64,000 nucleotides of DNA. Source: Stenotrophomonas aracearum. Lineage in GTDB: Bacteria; Pseudomonadota; Gammaproteobacteria; Xanthomonadales; Xanthomonadaceae. The notes beneath the pieces are model-generated. The model did no database searches. It had not been told where the DNA came from and saw only the letters and a list, made by a program, of their open reading frames with translations. The position numbers and the translations under genes were made by a program. This document shows, piece after piece, positions 6,992-18,297 of this stretch (its first letter is position 1; every line of letters begins with the position of its first letter). The DNA is taken from NCBI RefSeq assembly GCF_031834615.1, contig NZ_CP115543.1:3421001-3485000 (forward strand), in the 5' to 3' direction.

Positions 6992-9847
6992 TCAGAACTT
7001 CTGGGTGTACTTCATGTACAGGAAGCGACCGATGTCGAAGCCGCCGTAGTAGGCGAAGCTCGAGTTCGGCGCCGAGTACATCAGCGGACCCTTGTGGTCG
7101 AACACGTTGTTCGCGCCCAGGGCGATGGTGGCATCCCACGGCGCCTTCCAGCTGACCTGCAGGTCGTGGAAGGTGTTGGAGCCGGTCTTGCGCAGCGGAT
7201 CCGCTTCGCCGTTGGCCATATGGTCCGGGGCATTGCACCAGAACTCGCCGGTGTCGATGCAGCCTTCCTTCATGCCCGAGTAGTAGCGCGCGGTGTAGTT
7301 CACACCGAAATCGCCGTACTGCCAGTTCACGCCCAGGTTCGAACGCACGCGGAACAGGCCGGCTTCACCGACGCGACCGATCATGATGTTGTCGCCGGCA
7401 GCGTTCTGGCCCTGCTCGTCGTACTTGGAGGTGTAGCTGGTCTGCCAGTCGATGTTGAACTGACCGATGGCCAGCTCCGGCAGGCGGTACTTGATGCCCA
7501 GGTCGTAACCTTCGGTTTCCATCATGCCGAGGTTGGCAGTGCCATAGGTGATGGCGCTGACGTGGCCGTCGTCGGCACGGACGATGCTGTCGCAACGGCC
7601 GCTGTTGCCGAGCACGTAGCAGTCACGCAGGATGCGGTCGACGCTGTCAGCAATGATCATGTTGCTGATTTCGTAGCGGTACCAGTCCAGCGAGACGTCC
7701 AGGCCCTGCACCCAACGCGGGCTCCAGACCAGACCCATGGTCTTGCTCTTGGAGGTTTCCGGCGACAGGTTCGGGTTGGCACCCGAGATGAACTGGTCAC
7801 CCGACTGGCACGGCAGGGTCGAGCACGGACGGTTGCCCTGGCCCAGCTGCACGTAGTCGGCCGGCACGCCAGCGGCGGAGCAGGCGGCATTGCCGGCAAC
7901 GCTGCCCGGCGCGGTGGTGCCGCACGGGTCGATGTACGACTCGAAGCTCGAGCTCAGGCCACCGTACAGGTCGCTGATGGTCGGAGCACGGAAGCCCTCG
8001 GCGTAGGTGCCGCGGACCAGCAGCTCGTCCATCGGACGCCAGGTCAGGCCGAACTTGCTGTTGGTGGTGCCACCGAAGTTGCTGTAGTCCGAGTAACGGC
8101 TGGCAACGTTCAGGGTCAGTTCCTTGGCGAACGCCATGTCGGCCAGGATCGGCACGTTCAGTTCGAGGTAGACCTCGTTCAGATCGTACTCACCCTGGGT
8201 CGGCTTCTGGCCCAGGCCGGTGGACATGCCCGACTGTGCGAAGGCGTCCGGCACGTAGCTGCCTTCTTCCTTGCGGTGCTCCACGCCCACGGCGAAGCCG
8301 AGGTCGCCGGCCGGCAGGGTCACGATGGAACCGGCCAGGTTGGCGGTGAAGCTGGTGGTCTTGGTTTCGCCACGGGTGGTGTAGGTCGGGAACAGGAAGC
8401 TCTGCAGTTCCGGATCAGCCAGCGAACCCTGGCCTGCAACGCCGTACGGCAGCAGCGGGTTCCACGGGCGGCAGTCACCCAGCGCGACCGGGTTGGCAGC
8501 GGTACCGCACTGCGCGATGCCCTGGCCGTTGATGAACGACGGGCCCAGCGCCTGCTCGGCGGCGATCAGGCTCATGTCGCCGTAGTTCGACTTGACCGAC
8601 TCGTTGCGGTTCCACAGCGCGCCGACGTCCCAATCGAAGGTCTTGCCGGCCAGCTCGAAGTAGCCGCTGACGGTCGGGGCGAAGCGCAGGGTCTTCAGCT
8701 GGCTGTCGGTGGTGCGCGGCACTTCCCACAGGCGGCGACGGAAGTCGACGTTCTGGCCAACCGGGTTGAACGCGCTGGCGGCGGTCAGCGGGGTGCCGAA
8801 CGAGGACGACTGGTATGGGTAACCGGCGATCTGCTGGAACGTCTTGCGCTCGTTGTAGAGCACGTCGGTGTTCAGGCTGATGGTGTCGGTGAAGTCGTAG
8901 GTGCCGTTGACGTACAGCGACTTGCGCTCAACGCCGGTCAGCAGGGTCATCTGCTGGTTGGAGTTGGCGTACTCGGCCGGGGTCAGCTCGTGGTAGTCGG
9001 CCGGGTTGTTCGGGTTGCCACCCTGGTTCAGGGTCTGCCACACGGCGGTCTTGGAGGTGCGCGAGCAGTCGTACACCAGCGGGTTGCACCAGCTGCCGTT
9101 CTGGCTGATCGGGCTCCAGTCTTCCGGGGTCGACAGCGGGCCCAGGCCGCCATCGCGGCTGTACCAGCGGTCCTTCGCCCAGACCGGATCCTGCTTGTTG
9201 TACTCAGCCGACAGGGTCAGGCTGCCGCGCTCGCCGGTTGCACCGAGGGTCATCGAGTACTGCTGGGTGTCGCCGTCGCCGTTGTCGTACTGGCCGACAT
9301 AGACCTGGGCCTCGCCGCCGTCGAAGTTCTTGCGGGTGATCACGTTGACCACGCCGGCAATGGCGTCGGAACCGTAGATGGACGACGCGCCGTCCTTCAG
9401 GATTTCGATGCGCTCAACGGCCGACATCGGGATCTGGCTCAGGTCCTGCAGGCCAGCGGTGGTGGCGCCGAGGCGCTTGCCGTTCATCAGCACCAGGGTG
9501 CGCTCGGCGCCCAGGTTGCGGATGTCGACGTAGTAACCGCCCACGTTCTCGCCGGAAGCCAGCGATTCCGAACGCGAGATGGCCGGCGAACCGGCCGAGG
9601 TCAGGTTGTTCAGCACGTCAGCGACGCTCGAGAAGCCCTGCTTTTCCAGGGATTCGCGGGTCATCGTCAGGATCGGCTGCTGGGTCTCCATGTTGGCGCC
9701 GCGAATGCGCGAGCCGGTGACCGAGATGCGATCGAGGTCAGTGGTGCCGGAGGCTGCTTCCTGTGCCGAAGCGAAGCTCGGCACGAGCGCCAGCGCAATG
9801 CCGGCCGGCAGAAGACCCAGCCGCACTGCGGGAGTACGAAAATTCAT
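6992..9847 (-). CDS. TonB-dependent outer-membrane receptor
   Basis: A 951-residue receptor. The ATG at 9847 is preceded by GGAGAG six bases away and starts a clear signal peptide (cleavage after ASA near 28). The mature N-terminus carries the TonB box-like RISVTGSRIRG (40-50). The plug follows with NLGAERTLVLMNGKRL and ILKDGASSIYGSDAIAGVVN. A 22-strand-type barrel ends in the aromatic C-terminus YTQKF. There is no STN domain, so it is not a sigma-signalling receptor. It takes up a large or scarce solute through the outer membrane using TonB energy. This size class in xanthomonads often handles carbohydrates, peptides or metal chelates, and the substrate cannot be read here. An AraC-type regulator gene lies immediately upstream. 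Confidence 0.93.
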   Translation of the reverse strand: MNFRTPAVRLGLLPAGIALALVPSFASAQEAASGTTDLDRISVTGSRIRGANMETQQPILTMTRESLEKQGFSSVADVLNNLTSAGSPAISRSESLASGENVGGYYVDIRNLGAERTLVLMNGKRLGATTAGLQDLSQIPMSAVERIEILKDGASSIYGSDAIAGVVNVITRKNFDGGEAQVYVGQYDNGDGDTQQYSMTLGATGERGSLTLSAEYNKQDPVWAKDRWYSRDGGLGPLSTPEDWSPISQNGSWCNPLVYDCSRTSKTAVWQTLNQGGNPNNPADYHELTPAEYANSNQQMTLLTGVERKSLYVNGTYDFTDTISLNTDVLYNERKTFQQIAGYPYQSSSFGTPLTAASAFNPVGQNVDFRRRLWEVPRTTDSQLKTLRFAPTVSGYFELAGKTFDWDVGALWNRNESVKSNYGDMSLIAAEQALGPSFINGQGIAQCGTAANPVALGDCRPWNPLLPYGVAGQGSLADPELQSFLFPTYTTRGETKTTSFTANLAGSIVTLPAGDLGFAVGVEHRKEEGSYVPDAFAQSGMSTGLGQKPTQGEYDLNEVYLELNVPILADMAFAKELTLNVASRYSDYSNFGGTTNSKFGLTWRPMDELLVRGTYAEGFRAPTISDLYGGLSSSFESYIDPCGTTAPGSVAGNAACSAAGVPADYVQLGQGNRPCSTLPCQSGDQFISGANPNLSPETSKSKTMGLVWSPRWVQGLDVSLDWYRYEISNMIIADSVDRILRDCYVLGNSGRCDSIVRADDGHVSAITYGTANLGMMETEGYDLGIKYRLPELAIGQFNIDWQTSYTSKYDEQGQNAAGDNIMIGRVGEAGLFRVRSNLGVNWQYGDFGVNYTARYYSGMKEGCIDTGEFWCNAPDHMANGEADPLRKTGSNTFHDLQVSWKAPWDATIALGANNVFDHKGPLMYSAPNSSFAYYGGFDIGRFLYMKYTQKF

Positions 9848-9915
9848 CAATCTCTCCAAGGTACGTTAGTAGCGTGTTAAACCGCCTCGGAAAGTTACGA
9901 TTGCGTTACCGTTAA

Positions 9916-10797
9916 TTATTTGCGCGATGCCACCGGACTGTTTGCCGACTTTGGCGGAAGCGATCCACCGGTCTGGCGGAAGCCCGACGCAGACTGCCCA
10001 TAACGGGCGCGGAACGCACGCGCGAAGCTGCAGCAGTTGTCGAAACCGCTGGCTGCTGCCACTTCGCCAATCATCATGTCGGTGTCGCGCAGCAGGTCCG
10101 CCGCGCGTTCCAGGCGAAGACGCGCCGACAGCGACTGCGGGCTTTCTTCATACAGGCTCTGGAAGGTCTTGGACAGGTACCAGCTGGAGAAGTTGGTCAG
10201 TTCGGCCAGTTCGCCGATGCGCACCACGCGGTGGCTGTTGCCTTCCAGGTACAGGCGCGCGCGCTGCATGCGCCCGAACACCTGGCGCTTGCGGATGCGC
10301 GAACGACCGGGGCAACGCTGCACGCCGGTGGCCATGCCACGCTGCATCGCGGCCAGGTGCAGCAGTACCGGACGCAGGGCCTGCGCCGGTTGGCCAGTGG
10401 CCAGTACGTCGCGCCACAGGCGCAGGGCCACCCGCACTTCGCTGCGCGACATGCTGCCGCGCCCGGCGTACAGGCTGCAATCGGCCAGTTCGCCCAGCGC
10501 GCGCAGCGCGTCCGGGGTCAGGCTCAGGCCGATGCACAGGCCATCACGGCCTGCCTGGATCATCGGCTTGGACTCTTTCTCGAATGCAATCCATTCGCGC
10601 TGGCGCAGGCGGAAGCGGCCTTCCTTGGATTCGACCCAGGCGCTGCCACGCAGCTGCATCCACACGGTGAACGTGGTGCCGGCCGTCTGTAGGCTGCCCA
10701 GCCGGGCAACACCGAGACAGGTCGGCAGCGGACCGTCGTCGACGATCTTGTCCAGGGAAAGCGATTGGCCGCGATCGGCCAGGGAAAGCTGACGCAT
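9916..10797 (-). CDS. AraC-family transcriptional regulator
   Basis: A 293-residue regulator with the AraC/XylS double helix-turn-helix at the C-terminus (about 195-280). Visible phrases are VVRIGELAELTNFSSWYLSKTFQ, split over two helices, and IGEVAAASGFDNCCSFARAFRARYG, the conserved second recognition helix. The N-terminal 180 residues form a ligand-binding or dimerisation part without a recognised signature. The ATG at 10797 is preferred, but a GTG three codons earlier is equally possible because neither has a strong ribosome site. It lies 68 bp upstream of the TonB receptor gene on the same strand and probably controls it. It is itself downstream of the membrane-bound regulator gene. Confidence 0.85.
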   Translation of the reverse strand: MRQLSLADRGQSLSLDKIVDDGPLPTCLGVARLGSLQTAGTTFTVWMQLRGSAWVESKEGRFRLRQREWIAFEKESKPMIQAGRDGLCIGLSLTPDALRALGELADCSLYAGRGSMSRSEVRVALRLWRDVLATGQPAQALRPVLLHLAAMQRGMATGVQRCPGRSRIRKRQVFGRMQRARLYLEGNSHRVVRIGELAELTNFSSWYLSKTFQSLYEESPQSLSARLRLERAADLLRDTDMMIGEVAAASGFDNCCSFARAFRARYGQSASGFRQTGGSLPPKSANSPVASRK

Positions 10798-10920
10798 GAC
10801 GTACACCGGGGTTTGCCGTAACAGGGCTCCCGTTTTGCCAAATCAGGTCAACGCGGTCAGGAAGATTCGACGAGATTGATCCGAATTCGTCACGATGCCA
10901 TCACGAAGAAAGTACGACGA

Positions 10921-13233
10921 CTACTTTCCTTTCCAGAACAACAGGTTGGGCGCAGCCGAGAACACCGGGCGCGGCGGTTCGGGCAGCGTCATCACGCCGA
11001 TATCGGCGCCATCGGCGACCGCCAGGGCCAGGTAGACGGCACTGCCGTCGGGCTGCGCGCTGAAGCCGTTGCCGGCGCTGAGGCGATCCGCATCCAGGCA
11101 CACTTCTTCACCATTGGAAGGCGCATTGATGCGCGCGAACACGGTGGAGCAGTCGGCACGGCTGGACAGGTAATCCAGGCTGCCGTCGCGTGCGACCGCC
11201 CAGGTGCGGTAGCGCCAGCGCGACGGGCGGTCTTCGCTCACCTGCTGCACGCTGGCCGGATCCAGTTGCAGGTTGGCCGACCACAGGCCACCGGCGGACA
11301 AGCGGGTGAACAGCACGCGCTGATGGGCCGGATCCAGCCGCGCCTGGGATACGCCGTCCACGCTGCCGAGCAGCTTCCACGGTGTTGCGCGGCGGTCGAA
11401 CAGCGACAACCGCATGCGTTCGTCGTGATCGCGTTCGACCACCAGGATGTGGTCGTTGTCGCCGGCGTACAGCGCTTGCAACGGTTGCGCCACCGGTACC
11501 GGCAACGCCACGATCTGCTCGTCGCGCGGTGAGACTTCGTAGATCACCGGCTGTGCCTGCGCGTCGCGGCCGGAGACCAGCAGGTGCCGGCTGTCGGGCG
11601 ACCAGTCCGCCGACTGGCGGGTTTCCGGGCGCAGGCCTTCCACCGGACGCAGCGACTCCGGTCGGCCCAGGTCGGCCCACCACAGGCCGTAATTGCCGGA
11701 GCGATCGGAGGTGAACACCAGTTGCTGGCCATCCGGCGCCAGCATCGGCTGGCCATCGCGGCCGTTGGACGGGAACAGGCGCTCGGGGGTTCCGGGGCGT
11801 CCGTCCCTGACCGGCACGCGGAACAGGCCGAACTGCGCCTTGCGGTGCACGAACGCCAGCATGTTGCTGTGTCGCGACAGTGCCGGCGACTGCGCATCGT
11901 CCAGGCCGACATCGCGCAACGTGCGCGTTTCGGTGTCCAGTTCGTACAGGCGCGCTTCGCTGTCGACGCGCCGGCCGAACACGATGTGGCGGCTGTCGCC
12001 GCGCCAGGCCCAGCCGCGGATCTCGGCCGAATCGCTGGTGAGCTGTTCGGGTTCGCCGCCGGTGGCGGGCAGGCGCCACAGGTCGCCGATCTGCGGGTTG
12101 CGCACGAACACGATCCAGCGCCCATCGGGCGAGAACCGCGGCGCATAGTCGAAACTGTCCTCGGCAGCCGGGTAGTCGACCGGGGTCCAGGCGCCGCTGG
12201 CGATGTCCAGCACGCGGATGCCCCGGTGCGCATGGCGACCGGACAACGAACCGAACACCAGACCGCGCCCGTCCGGGGTCCAGTCGAAGCTGAGCAGCTC
12301 GGTACCGTCGCAGCGCGTGACATGGCGGATCGCACCACCGGTCGCGCTGGCGATCAGTACTTCGCAGCTGGCCTCCGGCCCGAAGCGCGCGAAGGCAATG
12401 TCGCGGCCGTTCGGCGACCAGTTCGGGAAACGGTCGGAATGCCCGGCCGGGGTGTCGGTGAGCAGGCGTGCCGGTGCATTGCCCGAGGTCTGCACCTTGA
12501 TCGCGCTGCCGCCGCCGCTGGCATCGTCGGCCTCGTAGGCGACCTGCGACCCGTCCGGCGACACCGTGGGATAGGTTTCAAAGCCCGCCGTGGCGGTGAT
12601 CAGCCGGTACGGGCGCTGCGGGCTGCCGACCACGCGGCTGCCGTCTTCCAGCACGCCGTTGGGCGTGGGTGCACCGGCCGGGCGCTGCAGCAGCAGCGCG
12701 GTCAGCACCAGCAGCGCCATCGCCATGGCCAGGCCGATCGCCAGGAACACGTAGCGGCGGGTACGCCGCCAGCGGCTGCGCGGACGCGGCGCGGGCGCGG
12801 GCGCAGGGGCCGCGAACACGGCGGCCAGCGCGTCGCGCTCGTCGTCACCGGGCGCGCTGTCGACGTCGGGCAGCGGTTCGGCCAGCACCGACACCGGCTG
12901 CAGCAGCCGGTACCCGGTCTTGGCGATGGTTTCGATATAGGCGGTGCCGGCCTCGTCGTCGCGCGAGAAGGCTTTTCGCAACTGGGTGATGGCCTGGGTC
13001 AGCACATCGTTGGTGGGCAGCGTGTCCGGCCAGACCTCGGCGAACAGGTCGTCGCGGGTGACCACCGCCCCGGGCACGCGCATCAACACCTTGAGCACAC
13101 CCAGCGCTTTGGGCGTCAAGCGCCGCGGACGGCGCGCGCCGTCCACCACCACTTCACGCGACGACAGCGTGATGGTGCATTCGCCGATCCGGATGCGGTC
13201 GGCAGCGGGTGTCTCACTCTCTATGACGTTCAT
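10921..13233 (-). CDS. CadC-like winged-helix membrane regulator with beta-propeller sensor
   Basis: A 770-residue protein. Residues about 14-113 are an OmpR-type winged helix (VVVDGARRPRRLTPKALGVL, then DVLTQAITQLRKAFSRD and YIETIAKTGYRL). After a Pro/Ala linker, one transmembrane helix lies at about 161-183. The remaining 580 residues are a periplasmic TolB/WD40-like beta-propeller with repeated blades such as PTVSPDGSQVAYEA, PNWSPNGRDIAFARF and PRFSPDGRWIVFVR. The architecture is that of ToxR/CadC one-component regulators, which bind DNA while still in the membrane and respond to an external signal. The chosen ATG (13231-13233) begins just before the winged helix. It may govern the AraC gene and TonB receptor downstream. 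Confidence 0.85.
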   Translation of the reverse strand: MNVIESETPAADRIRIGECTITLSSREVVVDGARRPRRLTPKALGVLKVLMRVPGAVVTRDDLFAEVWPDTLPTNDVLTQAITQLRKAFSRDDEAGTAYIETIAKTGYRLLQPVSVLAEPLPDVDSAPGDDERDALAAVFAAPAPAPAPRPRSRWRRTRRYVFLAIGLAMAMALLVLTALLLQRPAGAPTPNGVLEDGSRVVGSPQRPYRLITATAGFETYPTVSPDGSQVAYEADDASGGGSAIKVQTSGNAPARLLTDTPAGHSDRFPNWSPNGRDIAFARFGPEASCEVLIASATGGAIRHVTRCDGTELLSFDWTPDGRGLVFGSLSGRHAHRGIRVLDIASGAWTPVDYPAAEDSFDYAPRFSPDGRWIVFVRNPQIGDLWRLPATGGEPEQLTSDSAEIRGWAWRGDSRHIVFGRRVDSEARLYELDTETRTLRDVGLDDAQSPALSRHSNMLAFVHRKAQFGLFRVPVRDGRPGTPERLFPSNGRDGQPMLAPDGQQLVFTSDRSGNYGLWWADLGRPESLRPVEGLRPETRQSADWSPDSRHLLVSGRDAQAQPVIYEVSPRDEQIVALPVPVAQPLQALYAGDNDHILVVERDHDERMRLSLFDRRATPWKLLGSVDGVSQARLDPAHQRVLFTRLSAGGLWSANLQLDPASVQQVSEDRPSRWRYRTWAVARDGSLDYLSSRADCSTVFARINAPSNGEEVCLDADRLSAGNGFSAQPDGSAVYLALAVADGADIGVMTLPEPPRPVFSAAPNLLFWKGK

Positions 13234-13426
13234 TCCGGTACTGCTGCGACAACTGAACAACTGGAACGCAGCGACCGAACCGCCAGATTCCGCACATGGC
13301 ATCAGCGCAAAGCGCAAAAACACTGAAGCGCGCGAATACTAGCCTAAGCAGGTTAAACGGCGCCTGTGCGTCGGGAAGACATCAGGCCCTCTCTCGCCGA
13401 CGAATCCATACAATTTGCTGCACTAT

Positions 13427-13452
13427 TCGCGCCTTCGGGCGCGATTTTTTTA
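13427..13452 (+). terminator. Orphan rho-independent terminator
   Basis: A perfect 7-bp stem (TCGCGCC with GGCGCGA) closed by a stable TTCG tetraloop is followed by seven T. It points along the plus strand, yet both flanking genes are on the minus strand, so no annotated transcript ends here. It may close a small RNA beginning near 13340. Confidence 0.75.
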
Positions 13453-13482
13453 TCTGCGATTCAGCAAAGTTTTATTGTTGAT

Positions 13483-14160
13483 TCAGCTTCGTGCATTCCG
13501 AATCATGGTCAGGCCCACCAGGCGCGACACCACCAGCGCGACGTACATCACGCCGGCGAACTGTTCGAGCATCACCAGCGCACGCGCCTGCGGGTGGATG
13601 GGCACCACATCGCTGAGGCCAACGCCAGACAGCAAGCTGAAGCTCAGATAAAGCAATTCCATCCAGGTGCGAAGCTCGTTCTCGCTGGTCGCTACGAAGC
13701 TGCCCGGGTACCACTGCTGGCAGACCGCGAAGGCGAAGGCGAACGCCCACGCCAGCAGGGTGAAGGTGGCCCCCGCGGCGAACAGCTCGTCGCGGGTGAC
13801 CTTGTGGTCCTGCAGCATGTAGGCAATCAGGCTGCCAGCCGTATAGAAGTACAGCAGGCATTCGAGCAGCTGCGCGGTGGTGACCAGCGCCGGGCGCCCG
13901 AGCAACGCGCCGGCGATGGAAAACACCACCGAGGGAATGGCCAGCACCAGTGCCAGCCACATCCCCAGCGGGCTGCGCCGCACCACCCAGATCGCCAGGC
14001 CCAGCACGGCGATGCCGAACGCGCCGAACAGCGCGCGACCGGCCCCGGACTCGTCCATGGCGGGGTACATCAGCACGCCCAGCAACTGCACGCCCAGCAG
14101 CCAGGCCGACGGATGCCGGCGGGCAATGGCCAGCCACTTGGTGGTGCGTGCAATCGCCAT
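13483..14160 (-). CDS. Ion-channel-like membrane protein
   Basis: A 225-residue integral membrane protein with about six hydrophobic segments (near 21-37, 43-60, 67-87, 93-116, 130-148 and 196-218). Between the last two lies the pore-like stretch LSFSLLSGVGLSDVVP. It has the spacing of a potassium-channel pore loop, but GVGLSD replaces the usual GYGD filter. It thus resembles the two-TM ion-channel family of bacteria, with uncertain selectivity. The ATG at 14158-14160 is chosen because the longer frame overlaps thiC. It follows thiC by 40 bp and may be co-transcribed, although a functional link to thiamin is not evident. Confidence 0.65.
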   Translation of the reverse strand: MAIARTTKWLAIARRHPSAWLLGVQLLGVLMYPAMDESGAGRALFGAFGIAVLGLAIWVVRRSPLGMWLALVLAIPSVVFSIAGALLGRPALVTTAQLLECLLYFYTAGSLIAYMLQDHKVTRDELFAAGATFTLLAWAFAFAFAVCQQWYPGSFVATSENELRTWMELLYLSFSLLSGVGLSDVVPIHPQARALVMLEQFAGVMYVALVVSRLVGLTMIRNARS

Positions 14161-14200
14161 CGTCCGTCCCCGGTCCCCAGTGTGGTGCCCGGAGCTTAGC

Positions 14201-16275
<2,075 letters not shown>

Positions 16276-16345
16276 GGCGGATTAGAGCACAGCCCGGCCC
16301 GAACGTGAACACGGGTGTCATCCGGGCTTGGCTAGACTGCCCGGC

Positions 16346-17917
16346 ATGGTCTTCAGAATCTCCATCGCGCTGGTCCTGCTGCTGGTGCTGGCCGCCGGCA
16401 TCGCCCCGGATGCCTTCAATGACATCGTCCGCGGCGGTCTGGTCCACATCGTCCGCGGCGCGGGGTGGCTGTACCTGTTGGTGGTGTTCATCACCCTCTC
16501 CTTCCTGCTCTACCTCGCCTTTGGCCGGCTGGGCAGCCTGCGCATCGGCGGCGAAGACGCCGAGCCGGAGTTCTCCAACGCCAGCTGGATGGCGATGCTG
16601 TTCGCGGCGGGCATGGGCATCGGCCTGGTGTTCTGGGGCGCGGCCGAGCCGGTCTCGCACTTCGTCACCCCGCCCGAGGGCCTGCCGCCGCAGAGCATGG
16701 AAGCGGCGCGCGCCGCGATGCGCTACGTGTTCTTCCACTGGGGCCTGCACCCGTGGGCGATCTACGCCCTGATCGGGTTGGCGATGGCGTGGTTCCAGTT
16801 CAACCGCAATGGTCGCGGCCAGATCAGCGATCTGCTGCAACCGCTGATCGGTGCACACCATCGCGGCTGGATGGGCACGGTGGTGGACGTGGCGGCGGTG
16901 GTGGCCACCGCGATCGGTGTCGCCACCACGCTGGGCTTCGGCACCATCCAGATCGCCGCCGGCCTGGAGCGGGTGTTCGGCATCCACTCCGACGTGCCCA
17001 CGCAGTTGACCATCATCGCCGTCGCCTTCGTGTTGTACATGGCGTCCACCACCAGCGGCGTGCAGCGCGGCATCAAGTGGCTGTCCAACATCAACCTGGG
17101 ACTGGCCGCACTGCTGCTGGCACTGGTGCTGGTGCTCGGGCCCACCGGTTTCATCTTCGACACCTTCACCACGACGCTGGGCGGTTACCTCAACCAGCTG
17201 GTCACGATGAGCCTGCGCATGTCGCCGTTCTCGGGCAGCACCTGGGTGGCGGACTGGACGATCTTCTACTGGGCGTGGTGGATCGCGTGGGCACCGTTCG
17301 TGGGCTCGTTCATTGCCCGTGTTTCTCGCGGCCGTACCATCCGCGAATTCGTGCTCGGCGTGGTGATCGCGCCCACCGTGCTCGGCTTCCTGTGGTTCTC
17401 GGTGTTTGGCGGCACCGCGTTGTGGTCGCAGATCTTTGGCCATGTCGACCTCGCCCAGGCGCTGGGCAACGGCTACGAGACCGTGCTGTTCACCATGTTC
17501 GACAGCCTGCCGATGCCGGGTGTGCTGTCGGTGATCGCGCTGTTGCTGCTGATGATCTTCTTCGTCACCTCGGCCGACTCGGCGGTGCTGGTGCTGGCGA
17601 GCATGTCCACCGACCAGGCCGGCGACCCGCCGCTGGCGCGGCGCATCACCTGGGGCGTGGCGATCGCGCTGATTGCCGCGGTACTGCTGCTGGCCGGCGG
17701 GCTGGATGCGTTGCAGGGCATGATCACCATTGCGGCCCTGCCCTTCGCGCTGTTGATGCTGGCGGTGATCGTATCGCTGTATCGCGTGCTGGATACCGAG
17801 CATCAGTTGCAACGCCGGCGCGCCCAGCGCGCGCGGCGCATGATGGATGCCTGGATAGAACGCGAAATTGCCGCGCAGGAAGAGACGCGCGATGAGGCGT
17901 CTCGCGCTGAGTCCTAG
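16346..17917 (+). CDS. BCCT-family betaine/carnitine/choline transporter
   Basis: A 523-residue inner-membrane carrier with about twelve transmembrane helices. The family marks are clear: MGIGLVFWGAAEPVSHF in the unwound helix that binds Na+ and substrate, and the Trp-rich DWTIFYWAWWIAWAPFVG. RVSRGRTIREF follows that Trp-rich segment. BCCT proteins import quaternary ammonium compounds, driven by Na+ or H+ or by exchange, often as osmoprotectants. The C-terminus (about 490-523) is charged and short, unlike the long osmosensing tails of BetP. The ATG at 16346 is taken rather than an upstream TTG. The substrate cannot be told from sequence, and no catabolic genes adjoin it. Confidence 0.93.
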   Translation: MVFRISIALVLLLVLAAGIAPDAFNDIVRGGLVHIVRGAGWLYLLVVFITLSFLLYLAFGRLGSLRIGGEDAEPEFSNASWMAMLFAAGMGIGLVFWGAAEPVSHFVTPPEGLPPQSMEAARAAMRYVFFHWGLHPWAIYALIGLAMAWFQFNRNGRGQISDLLQPLIGAHHRGWMGTVVDVAAVVATAIGVATTLGFGTIQIAAGLERVFGIHSDVPTQLTIIAVAFVLYMASTTSGVQRGIKWLSNINLGLAALLLALVLVLGPTGFIFDTFTTTLGGYLNQLVTMSLRMSPFSGSTWVADWTIFYWAWWIAWAPFVGSFIARVSRGRTIREFVLGVVIAPTVLGFLWFSVFGGTALWSQIFGHVDLAQALGNGYETVLFTMFDSLPMPGVLSVIALLLLMIFFVTSADSAVLVLASMSTDQAGDPPLARRITWGVAIALIAAVLLLAGGLDALQGMITIAALPFALLMLAVIVSLYRVLDTEHQLQRRRAQRARRMMDAWIEREIAAQEETRDEASRAES

Positions 17918-17931
17918 AAGCAGCGTTTCAA

Positions 17932-18059
17932 TTCATACGTGCAGGGGCGGCCGCCGGGCAGCCCCGCTCCGGGACACGCCGTGAATACGTCCATGTAGGC
18001 TGCTAGAAAACATCCATGTTTTCTAGCGTCCCTCCGGGGGCTACCCGGCGGCCGCCCCC
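17932..18059. repeat. Palindromic MITE-like element, copy 1
   Basis: About 128 bp bounded by 22-bp inverted ends with one mismatch (17944-17965 and 18037-18058, core GGGGCGGCCGCCGGG). In the middle is a perfect 11-bp-arm palindrome (18003-18026, CTAGAAAACAT). A near-identical copy in inverse orientation lies at 30259-30387. No transposase is encoded inside. Confidence 0.85.
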
Positions 18060-18088
18060 ATACATGGTCGTGTGCGGTGAGAAAGAGC

Positions 18089-18112
18089 AGCCGGGCAAGG
18101 CCCGGCTCTACC
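18089..18112. repeat. SMAG-type REP palindrome
   Basis: The same unit as 6857-6882: GCCGGGC, loop AAG, GCCCGGC and the TCTACC end. It lies 30 bp beyond the MITE-like element. Confidence 0.75.
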
Positions 18113-18144
18113 GCTTTTCGGTGACTCACCTGCCAACTGTCGGA

Positions 18145-18249
18145 GGGTCGGCGGGGGTGGGTTTGAGGGGGCACGAGCCGCATGGATGCGGCGATGAGCT
18201 TACATGGACGTACTTGCAGCGTCCCCCACAAACCCGCACCCGACGGCCC
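18145..18249. repeat. Second palindromic element with G-rich inverted ends
   Basis: Imperfect inverted arms of about 28 bp (18145-18172 and 18221-18249; shared core GGGTTTG and GGGGG) enclose about 50 bp. The interior contains TACATGGACGTACTTGC, closely matching the interior of the MITE-like copy at 30259-30387. It appears to be a relative of that element with different ends. Confidence 0.6.
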
Positions 18250-18297
18250 TGACCAGGGAAACTGCGCAGAAGGCGGCTGCTCGCCTGAATCCAACAG

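Noticed and set aside
6950..9880. A 976-codon plus-strand ORF
   Set aside because: It mirrors the TonB receptor on the minus strand, which has a signal peptide, plug and barrel.
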